Shown piece after piece: positions 36,290 through 48,334 of a stretch of 64,000 nt of DNA. This DNA comes from Pseudopyrenochaeta lycopersici. Lineage: Eukaryota; Ascomycota; Dothideomycetes; Pleosporales; Pseudopyrenochaetaceae. Location of the stretch: positions 868,001-932,000 of the forward strand of contig NHZP01000010.1 of NCBI GenBank assembly GCA_003313425.1. Reading direction: 5' to 3'. Below the pieces are notes generated by a model, which saw only the letters and a list, made by a program, of their open reading frames with translations, was not told the DNA's origin and did not search any database. Made by a program: the position numbers and the translations under genes. Position 1 is the stretch's first letter. Every line of letters starts with the position of its first letter.

Positions 36290-39200
36290 AATGTGTGTGG
36301 GGGCGCGCAGTAGCTCTGATTGACTCGACTGACAGGCAATATGAGGGTAGAGATATGCCCGTCAGGCTCTTTACCGTCCTAAATAGAACGAATGTGTGGG
36401 GACGTTGCGGAAGGAATGGAAGAGAGAAAGTACCGAGAGGCCGGGACAATTCATGGAAGAGTCACATAAGCGAAGTAGCGACGTAAATTTGCTGGGGAGC
36501 AATGTAAAAAAGTTAACGAAGCAAGATAGAACCTGCCTGGCACATGGGCTGGGGTCAAGTATAGAAGAGACTGGGCGCAAGCTTAGCAGTATCCAGGGGC
36601 CTAAGCGGCAAGGGAGGAGATAGATAGCAGGCTGTCGGATGCTGCCGAGCCAAAGCTACAGTGTGTTCCTAGTGTAACGGGAAGGGAGCACATCTTGATC
36701 CAGGGAGAGACGCGTGAATTGAGCGCCATGGCGGAGAAAGGTGTCACAATGACCGCCACGGGTGCACAGGCTGCAACCTTGCCATACTGCTGAAGAGCAC
36801 GGTTATGCTGCAGCAACGAGGGGTCATTCTGGCTGCCTTGAAACTTGATGGCCAGTTGATGGTCAGTTCCCGTGTGGACGTAGGAGAAAACGTTAGGATG
36901 CAGCTTGTGATGATCGCAGGGTACGGAAGTGCTAGTCGCTCCCCGGCTCGTGCGAGTCGTCACCCCAATGTTCAAACGGATCGGGTTTCGGCACCAAAAA
37001 CGATTTCCTCACCACCACGGCACGCTAAAATCGATGCCACGCTCGGATGCATACCGGGCGCTACACATGCCCTGAGAGCAACCGTGCGTTGTATCTTTCA
37101 CCCGGGAGGCGTTGCTTTCCCGGCCAACGGATGGATCGCCTGGCCTTCAGCTCTGCCAGTCTGCATGGCGCGTCCAAGCCCTTCGGTAGCATATAGCGCC
37201 TGGCATATACCGAAAGATCCATGGTACCCTCTAGTTTCAGTTTCGAAGAGGGCCACTATCCGTTGGCCAGAGGCGATCCCGCGTTCATGCGGCTCGTTCA
37301 TCCCTCCCAATCAAACCCGGCTTCAGAGGAACGTCGTCTCATCTTAAGCCCTGCTCATCACTCCTGTCACTCTTCCAATGGTTTCAAATCAGGTCTTCTA
37401 GAAGGTCTGCTGCATCGTCTCAGTCCTGTTGACAATACCCAACGTGCATGTCAAACCTCAAATGATCGGCCGCGATGCCCTCATCGGGATCTCTGCGCAT
37501 CTCTCAGACATTGGGCAAGACCGCGCAACATCGGTCAGCCTTGCCATTACGGAAGACCTGATTGATTGAGGCCAGCTGATGTGGGGTAGCGATGCTATGA
37601 GACACTCTGGTTGGTGCGGCGGTATTAAGACCCGCAGGGTGTCCTATGCCATTTTATTGCGGCATGTCGAGTTACCTTGAAAGAGCTATGTCCTTACAAT
37701 GAAGACTGCATGCTTCACAAACATGTCGTGTAATTGACCACAGTTGATGATGTTCCCTTCCTAATGACGTTTGAACGGGAATCTCTTATCCTGAATCTGA
37801 TATGCGAACATATACCAGCGAGATTCGGACATGTTAGACAGTCTCCAGCTGACGATGTGAGCCTATATCAGGACATCTGAAATCCCGCCTGTCGATCAAG
37901 GGTCCGGAAGCCCCATCGCTTTGCTTTGGTAGAGGGCTCCGCGTCAGCTGCGGCAAATGCGTACCAAGGACGAGGAAAGACATGTTCAAGGCCTGCAAAT
38001 TGTGTAACCCTGCCAACCAATGAGTACACCACCAGCACCGCCATCGATAGTGTTGGGAATAAGATCCCCACCCCTTCTATATGTATCCGCCTGTTTGGAT
38101 CTCGCAGCCGTTGAGGTGTGACGGTTACGCCGTGTAGCACTCTGAGGCCGATTCTCCTTTGTGGCCGATGAGGATGACCTCTGCTGCCGTTACTCGATAA
38201 ATGTATTCCAGAATCAACACGGAACATGCTACTTGAAACGGCTATTACCAGCATCAACTACTCATGTTCAACAGATTGCCAATGTCTTGCCAGGCAGGAT
38301 TGGGAGCATGATGACTTTCAAATCCATATCTGGAAACTTGGAAGACCATCATTGGTACTCTCGCAGATCTTGCTATGCAGATCGTCCTTGTGGGCATAAC
38401 GCCAGGAGCGCCCCACGTGAATTGTGTCACGCACCTAACTACACAAAGAAGACAGCCTGGAGCGGCCGAGACACAAGTATTGCGGATCGATGATAACACG
38501 CACGAGGTCGTAGACTAATTCTGCCTCGGGCGTCATCACATGGGCAGCTTTCCATCGGACGCGATCGAAACACCTACCAATAATCCATCTAGGACACCTC
38601 TTGACGGACTAATGGCATTAGATATTCCGCCCAAGCTGAAGGCTTATTGATATGTGCTTTTGCATGGCTTGAGTGACCATCGGCGTATCCGAATCAATGA
38701 ACCTCAATATGCAGAAAGGATGGGTAGTTGTGTCTCGTGCATGGACGCTCACCAACGTTATCGTTCATTAGGTCCATGATCTTGCGCGACTATAAAGTCC
38801 TTACTTGACTTCCTATCTCATGCCTATATCTCACATAGAAAAGCCATTCCTATTCCATAAGGTACAAAATTCACGTCTTCGTTACGTGACTATCCCTTGC
38901 GAGTTGATGAAAACACGTGAAGCCATTTAATGATAACGAACCGCGAGATAGTAGAGTGAATATGAGAGTATTGATGTGCCTTCACAGGCTACCATAATTT
39001 TCATAATGCATCCGAACAGATTACCCATCCCGACCATATGTTCGTCATGTGCATCGATCCTATCTACTCCTCAGTGCATCACAAATCCTGTGATTCTTCT
39101 CCCTTTTCTGCCGTCCTTCTGGCAGCTTTCTAGTGATTCACTCTCAGGAGAAGGCTAACCTTACTTAATTCAATTTCCACTTTTGAACCTGAGCATACAA

Positions 39201-41219
39201 AGGGTTAGGAATTGAGTAGCGACTAAGTAAGCTGGGCTTCGGGTGTACAGTCCTGTGTAGGTCTTGATGGCCTAGGCAAGCCAGGTACTGGCCCGAATCT
39301 GGGACAGAATACAAGAGAACATGGACGTGCACAAAGTTCCTCTCGCATAGCTTCGAAAGGGATCCTGATTGACATACTCCGCCTGCTGTCTATTGTTATT
39401 TTGGCTAGGGTTTGCACTGGCTAACTATTTTTCCTAAGATATCAATGCCTTCGCTGCGGGAAAATGCTAGATCCTCGTTAACTCAAGGTTATTACATGAT
39501 TGTTATCGACTATAAGAGTTTTTTCACCCTTGTCGTGTTTCTGATCCGGCGTATCGATGACTGCACACGATGACATTAACGTCTGTGAATTCAATCATGG
39601 ACTCTAGGTGCATCAAATTCATGTTCTATCAAGTTTACTGATGGACCACACTAGATTTTAGTAAATCAACATCTATATGACTGGGAATGTATCTTTCAAC
39701 CTTGAATTAAGTATCATCCGGTTTTTACTTTCGTTTTCTTTGTTCTTACCCTTCCGAACATCTCGGCTTCTGAAGCTTTACAATGAGCACCCACAATATC
39801 CAGGAAGCCTTACGCTCTTTCTCAGATAGCAGCTTCACTCAAGACAGATTATTAGCATTTCAATATGGCTGTACCATATTTGAGCAGGGCATAATCAAAT
39901 GCTGCCTAGTAGTTTGGGTTGATGCAGTTCTTGTGCTTGCTGCTACCACACAGTAGCATCCAAGTGTGGGTCATACCGGGAAATGGAAACGGCCCCAATT
40001 GTTGGTAGACTGTGTTTTGCGGCTGCGGTCGGTATCTCCTTGTAGAGATACCGATGTCAGCTAACTAAAAGTCGAGTGGCCAAATTTGCTTCCTTTGAGA
40101 TTGTTCAGAATTTCTTTCTCACATAATTTACCTCAAAGGAACACTGATGCCATACGACACTAATCAATTGCCTTCATATTTCATCAATGTGATGCTAACA
40201 GATTTCGCGCTTTACTATAAACCAACAATAGTCGTATTACAGCCCTGCTCCCTCACTAAACGGCTTGTTCTACTCACGAACCAGATCATGCTGGTAAAGT
40301 TCAAACGCCCACGCGACGAAATAAAACTCCGGTACTACAAACTGCATCCCTGACTCGAAACAACGGTTTTAAACGCCATCAAAACCTCTACATCTTGGCT
40401 GATGTTGTCGAAACCACATTCGTGGCAAATCCAGCCATGGCGGGATACGTTAGCCAGTCGTATAAGACTTCGCTCGTAAGACCCAAGAGTATATGTAATG
40501 AACAAATTTCTTAAATATTACCATTCATTGGTGTTGTAGTTCTTGAAGACCGGGTTGATATATGTACGGCTGCTGCTGGACTGCTCCGCTTTAATTGTGG
40601 CAATCGCAGCGGAGAGTATTTAACGTTGCATTTATGAAGAAGTACGTAGAAGTATTTCCGCATACTAGCTGAAGATTTTATTAAGTTATAGAATAAAGTG
40701 TTTAACGTCCGGTGTCAGCATATCTGGTAAAGAGATAGCTGCCGACGCAAAACCTCTGTGCTATCAAGATGAAAGTCCAGCTTTGAATATGACGCTTGAG
40801 TATTCGCAGCACAATGTTTGGCCTACAATTTCATTGACAGTAATGCTTATGTCGTTAGCGTGATTGCGTAGTCACGATCCGATACCGTCAATACAATTCC
40901 ATATTACGACGTGAAATCGAGATGAAAAAACACAAGTAGAAGCGACATTTTGCACACCATATGTAGCTGTGCAAGGTAGAAGCATTAGAATAATGCTATT
41001 TGAAAGATTTCAATCCTTTATCCATTGATCGCGATTAACGCCCATTATGCTGCGCTATAATATCATGTCCCATTCCAGTCCCAAGGGGGTATCTTGAGTC
41101 GACTTTTCCAGATGCATGGACCCAAAAGCGCCTTTCCATGCCCACAACAAACACCAAAGAAGAGCAGGAAAAATAACAGTAATACACAAGGACAAAAACC
41201 TACTCGATCACGATCATGG
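36290..41219. other. Largest gene-free stretch of the window
   Basis: About 4.9 kb without a supported gene. The part to about 36600 should be the promoter of the RGS gene. From 36600 to 37560 composition is more GC-rich and overlapping frames occur on both strands (for example 36805-37347 + and 36601-36975 -), but none has a domain or consistent splice sites. From about 38500 to 41000 the DNA is AT-rich with stops in all frames; this may be decayed repetitive DNA. The last part overlaps the 3' region of the Spt20 gene. Confidence 0.5.
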
Positions 41220-42015
41220 CTACACACCACTCCAGCCCATATCTCCACCTTGTTGCTGTCCCTGTTGCCCCATGCGTTGAGCCTGCTGTTGAGCCTGGCG
41301 CATCATCATCATCTGCTGCATCTGCTGCTGGTTCATCTGGCCCATATTCATTCCTTGCATGCCCTGCGCACCTTGAACACCACCCATACCTTGTTGCATG
41401 GCTTGCATCTGAGCCATATTCATACCCTGCATGTTGTTCAAATTTCCCATATTCATCTGGCCCATGTTCATGCCTTGCATATTGTTCATCATACCCTGCG
41501 GGATTTGGCCACCTGCCTGCAAGGCCTGCTGTCGCATAGCCATCATCTGTTGCTGGCGGGCCTGGTTAGCGCGCTGCTGTTGGAGCATCTGCTGGTATTG
41601 TTGCATTTGCATCGGATTCTGGCCGTTCTGCATCCCGTTCATCTGGTTTTGCATCTGGCCTTGCATAGCAGGATTCACCTGCTGCATTTGGTGCTGTTGA
41701 GCCTGGGTTTCGCGAGTCTTGATGGCCATCTCGAGCTGTTGCATTTGCTGGATATACTGTTGGGGAACGTTCTGACCGCCATATGTCTGCAGGAGGTTGG
41801 CTTTGCGCTGGTTGTAATGTTGTCGCATCTGTTGGATGCTCATGTTAGCCATATTCATGCCTTGCTGCGGGGGCATACCGCCTTGCGGTATACCACCCTG
41901 CGGCGACATGTTTTGCATGGCTTGCTGTTGTTGCTGTTGACCTTGCTGCTGCTGTTGTTGTTGCTGCTGCTGCTGTTGTTGCTGTTGCTGCTGTTGCTGT
42001 TGCTGCTGCTGCTGC

Positions 42016-42047
<32 letters not shown>

Positions 42048-44195
42048 CTGCTGCAGCTGGCGGAAGTATTGTTGCGCTAGTTGTTGACGGTAGGTTTGCG
42101 CGTTTTGGCCCTGGGGAACTCCTTGAGACTGAATATGCATGGTCGCTTTTTGTATGGCAACTTGTTGAAGCTGCTGATTACCTGGAGACATGCCTTGCTG
42201 TTGTTGAATCTGTTGCATACGCAGCCGCTGCATTTGCTGTTGATTCTGTATTTGCTGCATCTGCTCTGGGGTCATGTTCTGACCGGGCTGAGGCGTAAGG
42301 TTCATCATCGGTGTTTGTCCCTGCAACTGCATCGATGGGCTGCTTTGGTTCATGCGACTTGGCGTCGGCGTCATGTTGCGATTTGGCATGGACGGGTTCA
42401 TGACAGGAGTACCCTGAATCATCTGGGGCGTACCTGTCCGGCTAATATTCTGTTGTTGGCTCACAGTACGGGCCATTGGATTATGGGAAACTGCTGAGGG
42501 TGGTCGAGCAGGGCTAGCAATAGCGTGATTTGAAGCGGTTGCAACCATTGGAGTGCCTCCTATTGGGTGAGAGGATTGGCCGCCAACTCTAGGGGAAGCC
42601 GCGGCAACGGTCATCGGAGTCTGCTGGCGTACAACAGGTGAGAAATGAGTCTGAGTTGCCGATTGTGGTGTCTGTAAGTTCTGCGCCGCCGCTACACTGG
42701 ACATCTGCTGTGCATGTGTAGCCGCCCGCAACGCTTCATTTTGCTGCGTTTGACTCTGCTGCAACTGTGCCTGCTGTTGGGCTTGCTGTCGAAGAAGTTG
42801 CTGCTGCCTCTCCAAAAGTTCAGCCTGCTGTCTACTGGCTTCCATGTCCCTCCTCTTCTGTGCCTCTGCCTCCACTTGCGCCTGTCTCTTGGCCTGAGCA
42901 ACGCGGGCGTCTTCTTCTTTCTTCCGCCGCTCCGCTTCCTCATGATTGGCTTTGATAGTTGCAAGCGTCTTGAAGCGTGAGAAAGTCTGCGAGTTGGCAG
43001 CCGCGCGTACCGCACCATCGTCGTTTCCGCTTGCGGTAGAAGCCATAGTCGCCTGATATTCGTCGCCGGCCAACATAAAGCGTTGCAGGGTAGCAGCATC
43101 CGCTTCGTCCGCGGCTAGTTCAGCGGTGGTTCTCTTTCGAGCCTTTCGGGTAGGAGCAGGGTTCTTGTTATTGGGGTGCGTCATAGCCTCCATCAACGCG
43201 AGCGATTCCCCAAGGCTCTTGGTTGGCTCCAGATACAGCTTCGGGCAAGTGGCATTATACAGTTCCGCCTCGAACTCGTGTACATTGCTGTCATCCAGGA
43301 CCATCTTCTGTCTTTTCGGACTGGGTCCCGTAGGGAATGTGGGCGTGGGAGGAACGGCAGTCAGCGGAGTTGGAGGCATTCCTGCGGCTCGCCCGGCAGC
43401 CTGCATCCTCTTGAGGGTTGCAATATCTGGGACCGGAGTCGTGGCCAGCAACTGAATGTCAGTTATGTGCGATTGCGGGGTTGGGAAAAGAACGACAGTG
43501 GTGACCTTAGCTCGAGCCGGCTGCTTCTGCAATGCTCCAGCCTGGCCTGGAGCCGGCATGTTCTCCTTGTCCTCTTTATTCTCTGCATCCTTGTTCTGTA
43601 CGTCAGGCTGACTGGGCTTCGAGTCAGGTTTGGCAGAAGGGAATGGCGCAAAGGGAGATGGCGTGATGAAGTTGTTGTAGTTGTGGATAGAGAAGGCATT
43701 GGTGCCCCCCTCGCCGGTGCTGTTGGTGTCGTCCTTTGGCTTTACACCGCTCGAGCGGTAATCATGAACCTCGACAATCAGGCAATTATCATACCAGGGC
43801 GTGTCGACAGCATAGAGGTCCTCGGACATGTTGTGAGGGACTACTTTATCGCGGATGGCCTGGAGGAGCTCGCGCATGGGCGAGACATACGACAGCGTCT
43901 CTTGGGAGTCGTTGATGCGAAAGTGCTTTGGGTGCAAGTATACGCGGAGCGAAGGTGGCTTGCCCTTGTGCTTTGCCAGAATGTCCTGCTGCGTGTAGAC
44001 TGAGCAAATTGTTAGCTGTTGCATTGCAGGACCTGCCATTAGCGGCCGCATACCATAGCGCTTCGTGTCCTGCTTCACGCCTTCGTCCTCCATGGTGGGC
44101 GGTCTGGTGCTGGTGCGGGCGACACCAGGCCGTTGAGACTCGCGGCGCAGACGGAGAGCCTGCGGTGGGCGGGCAGTCGCGACCGGGCCCGACAT
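41220..44195 (-). CDS. SPT20: SAGA complex subunit Spt20
   Basis: Two exons, 44195-44054 and 43999-41220, give 973 residues; the 54-nt intron has a GCTAAC branch site. The Spt20 domain spans roughly residues 35-300: ILAKHKGKPPSLRVYLHPKHFRIN, then YVSPMRELLQAI and YDNCLIVEVHDYR. Later come VVLFPTPQSHITDIQ and ELYNATCPKLYLEPTKSL, also typical. A basic segment, a charged coiled coil (EEAERRKKEEDARVAQAKRQ) and a very Gln/Met-rich C-terminal half follow, with 37 consecutive glutamines. The protein is a structural subunit that holds the SAGA coactivator together and works in the nucleus in histone acetylation and TBP recruitment. The intron is a multiple of three without a stop, so a retained form would add 18 residues. 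The DNA opposite this gene has long Leu-rich open frames that are only its shadow. Confidence 0.9.
41943..42053 (-). repeat. Polyglutamine tract, 37 codons, in SPT20
   Basis: Mixed CTG/TTG triplets on the plus strand encode 37 consecutive glutamines (CAG and CAA) on the minus strand; one Gly and six more Gln follow. The CAA interruptions slow but do not prevent length change. Confidence 0.95.
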
Positions 44196-44849
44196 GATGT
44201 TGTTGGGGCTTGTGAATTATTCGGTGGGGCGGGCGGTGGGACGGGGACTCCGCCTGGGGAACCTGAGCCGACAGCAACGAGGTCAGGCGACGTCAGAGGG
44301 CCGGCGCAAAGAGGCGCACCAAAGCCCTTGATGGGGTGCGACAGAGTCAAAGAAGTCGCGACCCGAGATGCGGGCAGCGTCTTACTGGGGAGGATGCAGA
44401 CGCGTGGGAGATGAGGACGTGATGTTTGCTGATGGGTCGCAGCGATGCGCCTGCCTTTGCGACGCCTTGGCGCGAACCTTTGGACCCTGAGTTTCATCAC
44501 CTTCACGTGATGGCGCCACCAGCTCACCATCGCATGGCTCCCCGTCGCCGAATCTCAATGCCAGCAGTTACCATACAAGCAATAGTACAGACGCACATCA
44601 ATCTGCGCAAAGTAATATCTATTAGCAAGCCTACACAGCATTTACACAGCAACTGCACCCACACAGCAACATCTCCCTAATGCCACAGCCGAAGTCAAGT
44701 TGAACACAAATTTGCACGAGCATCACTAGCAAAGTAGAGCAAGATTCCCTAATTCAACACCATTGCTTCAAACTATCTTAAACAGAAAGGCCCTATGCAA
44801 ACCTGCTAACAATACCTAATTTATTCCAAGCGACACCTTCCCGCGCATC
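44196..44849. promoter_or_regulatory. SPT20 promoter and Hsp30 3' flank
   Basis: 654 nt between two minus-strand genes. The part next to 44195 is GC-rich and should be the SPT20 promoter; the part near 44600-44850 is AT-rich and probably the 3' UTR of the small heat shock gene. Confidence 0.5.
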
Positions 44850-45911
44850 CTACTCAATATCTACCTTCCTGACCTCAACGTACCCAGAATCAAGTTTAGG
44901 CACCTCAACTCTCAACACACCATCCTCCAACTTTGCAGTAATGCCATCAGCGTCAATGTGTGCCGGGCTCGCGCGTGTGCCTAAGCGAATCTTCCTCTCG
45001 AAAGCCCCAACCTTCCTCTCATTCATAGCTAGCGTTTTCAGGAACTCCTCATCGCCAGGACGATAAATAACACCAGCTACTGACAACTCACTCTTCTCTG
45101 CGTCCCAATTCACGCCAACATCTTCCTTCTTCGCACCAGGGAGGGATACGTGCACCACAAAGGCAGATTCCGTGTCGAATATATCAGCATCAGGTGTGTG
45201 GTCCTCGCTCTCGTTGTTTTCTGCTCTTGTGTTGGGTTGGTTCTCGGTGAATAGGTTCCAGAAGTTCGCTGCGGCCGCCGAAGGGTCGAACATACTTCCG
45301 GGGCCACCACAGCCGTTACCACGGCCCCAGGCGCCCCATGGTCCGCGACCACCGTGGTGGGGAGGACCATGGCGATGGTGTGGAGGTCCATGACGAGGGC
45401 CAAAGCCTCCGCGTCCGCAGGGCCCACCGAAGCCTCTTGGACCACCAGGACCAAAGCCGCCTGGTCCACTAGGGCCGCATCGGTTGCGTCGACCGCCGCA
45501 ACGTCCATGACGGCCTCGGCCCTGAGGGCGGCCTTCATTGTCAGAGCCTGAATGACCAGATGGTCCTTCGCCGTTATCGTTCTCATTCTCATTCTTCTCA
45601 TCGGCCATATCTACATCCTTTTCCTTGCTCTCGTTCTTTTCGCCGGCCTCCTCGTCTTGGTAATGAGGGGAGGCGCCATGCGTGGGAGGACCACGGTGCG
45701 GCATTCCTTGTCCACCACCGAAAAATTGGCCCCATCCCCAAGGTCCAAAGGCAGGTGGACCACGATGCTCTCCGTGATCTTCATCGTGCTCGTGTTCGGT
45801 CTCGTCATTGCGGTTTGGGGAAAAGAAAGGATGCTGATTGCCTTGTTGCTCTAGGCTTGCGATGAAGTCCCAGAAGGGAGCAGATTGGTTCATATACGTG
45901 AATGATGGCAT
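44850..45911 (-). CDS. Hsp30-type small heat shock protein
   Basis: A single exon encodes 353 residues from the ATG at 45911 (MPSFTYMNQSAPFWDFIASL). The N-terminus is the hydrophobic, Phe/Trp-containing arm usual for fungal Hsp30. The alpha-crystallin domain occupies about the last 110 residues: DIFDTESAFVVHVSLPGAKK, VNWDAEKSELSVAGVIYRPG, FERKIRLG and ITAKLEDGVLRVEVPK. Between them lie an acidic Glu/Asn/Asp stretch and about 90 residues dominated by Gly, Pro, His and Arg, with repeated HGPPHH and GGFGPGG units and several cysteines. Small heat shock proteins are ATP-independent holdases that form large oligomers and bind unfolding proteins. A TATAAA box lies about 60 nt upstream. The frame is open upstream to 46007, but those residues are not conserved-looking. 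Confidence 0.9.
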   Translation of the reverse strand: MPSFTYMNQSAPFWDFIASLEQQGNQHPFFSPNRNDETEHEHDEDHGEHRGPPAFGPWGWGQFFGGGQGMPHRGPPTHGASPHYQDEEAGEKNESKEKDVDMADEKNENENDNGEGPSGHSGSDNEGRPQGRGRHGRCGGRRNRCGPSGPGGFGPGGPRGFGGPCGRGGFGPRHGPPHHRHGPPHHGGRGPWGAWGRGNGCGGPGSMFDPSAAAANFWNLFTENQPNTRAENNESEDHTPDADIFDTESAFVVHVSLPGAKKEDVGVNWDAEKSELSVAGVIYRPGDEEFLKTLAMNERKVGAFERKIRLGTRASPAHIDADGITAKLEDGVLRVEVPKLDSGYVEVRKVDIE

Positions 45912-45968
45912 GCTGATTGATGTATTGGGATGATGAAAGGTGACAGTTATGGGTGCAAGAAAGAAATC

Positions 45969-45974
45969 TTTATA
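45969..45974 (-). promoter_or_regulatory. TATA box of the Hsp30-type gene
   Basis: TATAAA on the minus strand about 58 nt upstream of the start codon at 45911, a usual place for an inducible fungal gene. I found no clean array of heat shock elements close by. Confidence 0.55.
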
Positions 45975-47028
45975 GTCTACCTTTTTCAGCGTCTTATACA
46001 CTTTCAAAATCTCCAGGCATCAAGCAGCACGTGCAAGCGTACGTATGTTCACCCCTCTTTGCCTTGTCGCCACACAGCCATGCTGTGGCGCGAACCACGC
46101 CATCTGTAGTGCAGAGCCAATAGCACGTCATTATTTCAGATTAGACGAAGCGCGCAGAAAGCACCCGAAGAGTCATGAAGAGATAGGCTTCTCTGCCGCG
46201 TCTCTAGAACGTGTGCGTTGGGATATGAGCAGGCAGGAAGTGGTTGCGCGTCCTAGTTTCGAGACGAATTGAGTATGGCCGTCGGGCAAATCGGTGCTTG
46301 AAATCCTCCGATGTGGCGACAACAGCAAGAATGGCTGATATCTTGGTGAGAATGAAAGGTGTATGTGTCTCGGACATGAAGGGGCGTCCGGCGGAGTTTT
46401 CTGTAGCCCGAAGTGCCTTTTTTTTTTAGATAAGAATTGAAATAGAAGTGCAGCAGAAGAGGAAAGACGCGAAATGGCAAGAAACTGTGAAGACTGGACA
46501 AAAGACACGCCCGAAGCTACAGACCAACCTTTTTTGGCATTTAAGCCACATTTAGTTGAGGATATTGTATTGGAGATTGGCATGGGGGAGAAAATTAATC
46601 ATCAGTGGTCTGAGAAGTAGTATGTGAACGGTCATGACGAAGTTTGAAAGTGACGGCATGTCTTCGAGTCTCAAGTGCAGTGCATCGAGGATTGTAGAGC
46701 TCTTATTCAATGGTTAGTTAGAGTGTCGAGGGATTGAGAACGCGAACATAAGTCAACCATGTCGACGAGAATTGCGAAGGTGACAATGTGTAAGGCTGAG
46801 TGAGCGAAGGTGGCGAGATGTCTGTAGGCAAGCGCGATGCGGGGGGAGGGGTAGCTGCCGCTGCTATTATCCTCACAAACAGCTCCCCATGACGCCATAA
46901 AAGACCACAAACAATCTGCCCCGCTAGACCACGTTTTAACCATCCACACACCAATTCCTCAACGCAAGCTCTCAATCCATACCAGCCAAAAGATTGCCCA
47001 ATACCCAATTGCACAAGCACAACTCACC
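45975..47028. promoter_or_regulatory. Divergent promoter region, Hsp30-type and Bet v1-like genes
   Basis: About 1.05 kb between divergent start codons. A T-run lies at about 46420-46428. Short open frames here have no support. A C/A-rich stretch just before 47029 fits a leader for the plus-strand gene. Confidence 0.5.
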
Positions 47029-47655
47029 ATGTCTGGAGCTATCCCCACGTCAACTTCTGTCAGCGAGTCGGCTGTGATTGTACGCAATATCCTATGTGAT
47101 GAATGCCTGTTTATCAGAGGCTAACCTTAGATCTGAAATATAGGAAGCACCATTCAGTGATGTCTGGCATCTGATCAAGCTCCAAGACTTCAGCAAATTC
47201 TGGTCGAAGCTCGAGAAGAGCGAGTGGGTCAAGGGCGCCTCTGAAGAGACTGACATTGTAAAATGGACATTCAAGGATGGCGCTGTCCTCGAGGTCAAGC
47301 AGGAGGAGCACTCGGTAAGCAGACTGTACGCAGGGACCTTTAGGACAAGAGACTAATGCAGGAGATCTCAGTCCATCGATCGCTTCATCACGTATAGCGT
47401 AATTTCGTCCCAGCCCGAGCTCTCCTACTCGTCCGTCGTATCAACCATCCGAGTGTATCCGGTCACTTCAGGCAAGCATGAGGGACAGACTTTCGTCACA
47501 TGGACTGGTAATTTCTCCAGCGATGCCGATGCGAGTATGTACCACACCCTCAAATGCTGAATACATGCTGACAATCTGAAGGCGTGATCCAGGATGCCAA
47601 ATTCAAGCGCCGCGAGGCTCTCCAAGATCTTGCCCAGGTCGTTTCCAAGAAATAG
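47029..47655 (+). CDS. Bet v1-like / SRPBCC family protein
   Basis: Four exons, 47029-47079, 47144-47314, 47372-47534 and 47582-47655, give 152 residues, all introns GT-AG. The sequence fits a START/Bet v1-like helix-grip fold: the N-terminal APFSDVWHLIKLQDFSKFW is the usual first helices of the SRPBCC family, followed by beta strands (IVKWTFKDGAVLEVKQEE, SVISSQPELSYSSVVSTI, TFVTWTGNFSSD) and a long C-terminal helix (AKFKRREALQDLAQVVSKK). Such proteins have a hydrophobic cavity that binds lipids or small aromatic compounds; the ligand here is unknown. The third exon must start after GAGATCTCAG rather than after the AG ten nt earlier, which would lead to an early stop. No targeting signal is seen, so it is probably cytosolic. 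Confidence 0.85.
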
Positions 47656-48334
47656 AGTTCCAAAAGCAAATGCGTGGATAGCACTACTGAGTCTGTTTTC
47701 ACATGTACTGGCGACTCTGTCGTCCTCCGTTCTTTTTTCTTCTATACTCAGTCCATCATGAATTTTCTTGCGCTCATAACGCAGGCCACTTTGTTAGGCG
47801 CACTTCTAGGCCTGCGTTTTGTCATGGCAATGTCTACACAAGAATGGAATGAAACATCTCCTGGATTATCCGTATGCTCGTATTTTCAGGAACAGCCACC
47901 CCAATTCGCGATGCTCCAACTACAGTACTAGTTACTCCAAATACACAATGCCTTTTAGGAAGTGTCTCCGGCTTGGTATGTGGTTCAATTTCCCCAGGTC
48001 GAGGCTAAATGGCGCCGGATCTTGTGGGCGGGTGGCCCCCATCCCGGCCGGATATTCCCGCGCACGGGAGAATACGCGATTCACCTGATCACGGCATTCT
48101 TTCCGTTTTGCGTCAACTATGCCAGCGAAAAACCGTTGGTTGTTTCAATCACTTCTCTTGGAATTGACAAGGTCAAGACGTCTTCAACTACACCAGCCGA
48201 CTTTGCACAGCAATCATTCCGCCTTGTCGAATAGACGTGACCATGAACACTAGGCAATATCATAATAAATATCTTTTGCGTAGGCATTGGCAGAGTCATA
48301 TTGACCTATTCAATCCGTTCCCCATAATTTGATT
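47656..48334. other. 3' flank of Bet v1-like gene and unassigned DNA
   Basis: The left part is the probable 3' UTR. An open frame at 47962-48234 (+) of 90 codons has no domain, no good start context and no splice support, so I do not call it. Confidence 0.45.

Noticed and set aside
36805..37347. Plus-strand frame of 180 codons, with a competing minus frame at 36601-36975
   Set aside because: No domain, no splice pattern, and open frames on both strands at the same place suggest composition only.
41094..42080. Long plus-strand open frame opposite SPT20, rich in Leu
   Set aside because: It is the mirror of the CAG/CAA tract and Gln-rich coding region; composition-driven, no domain.
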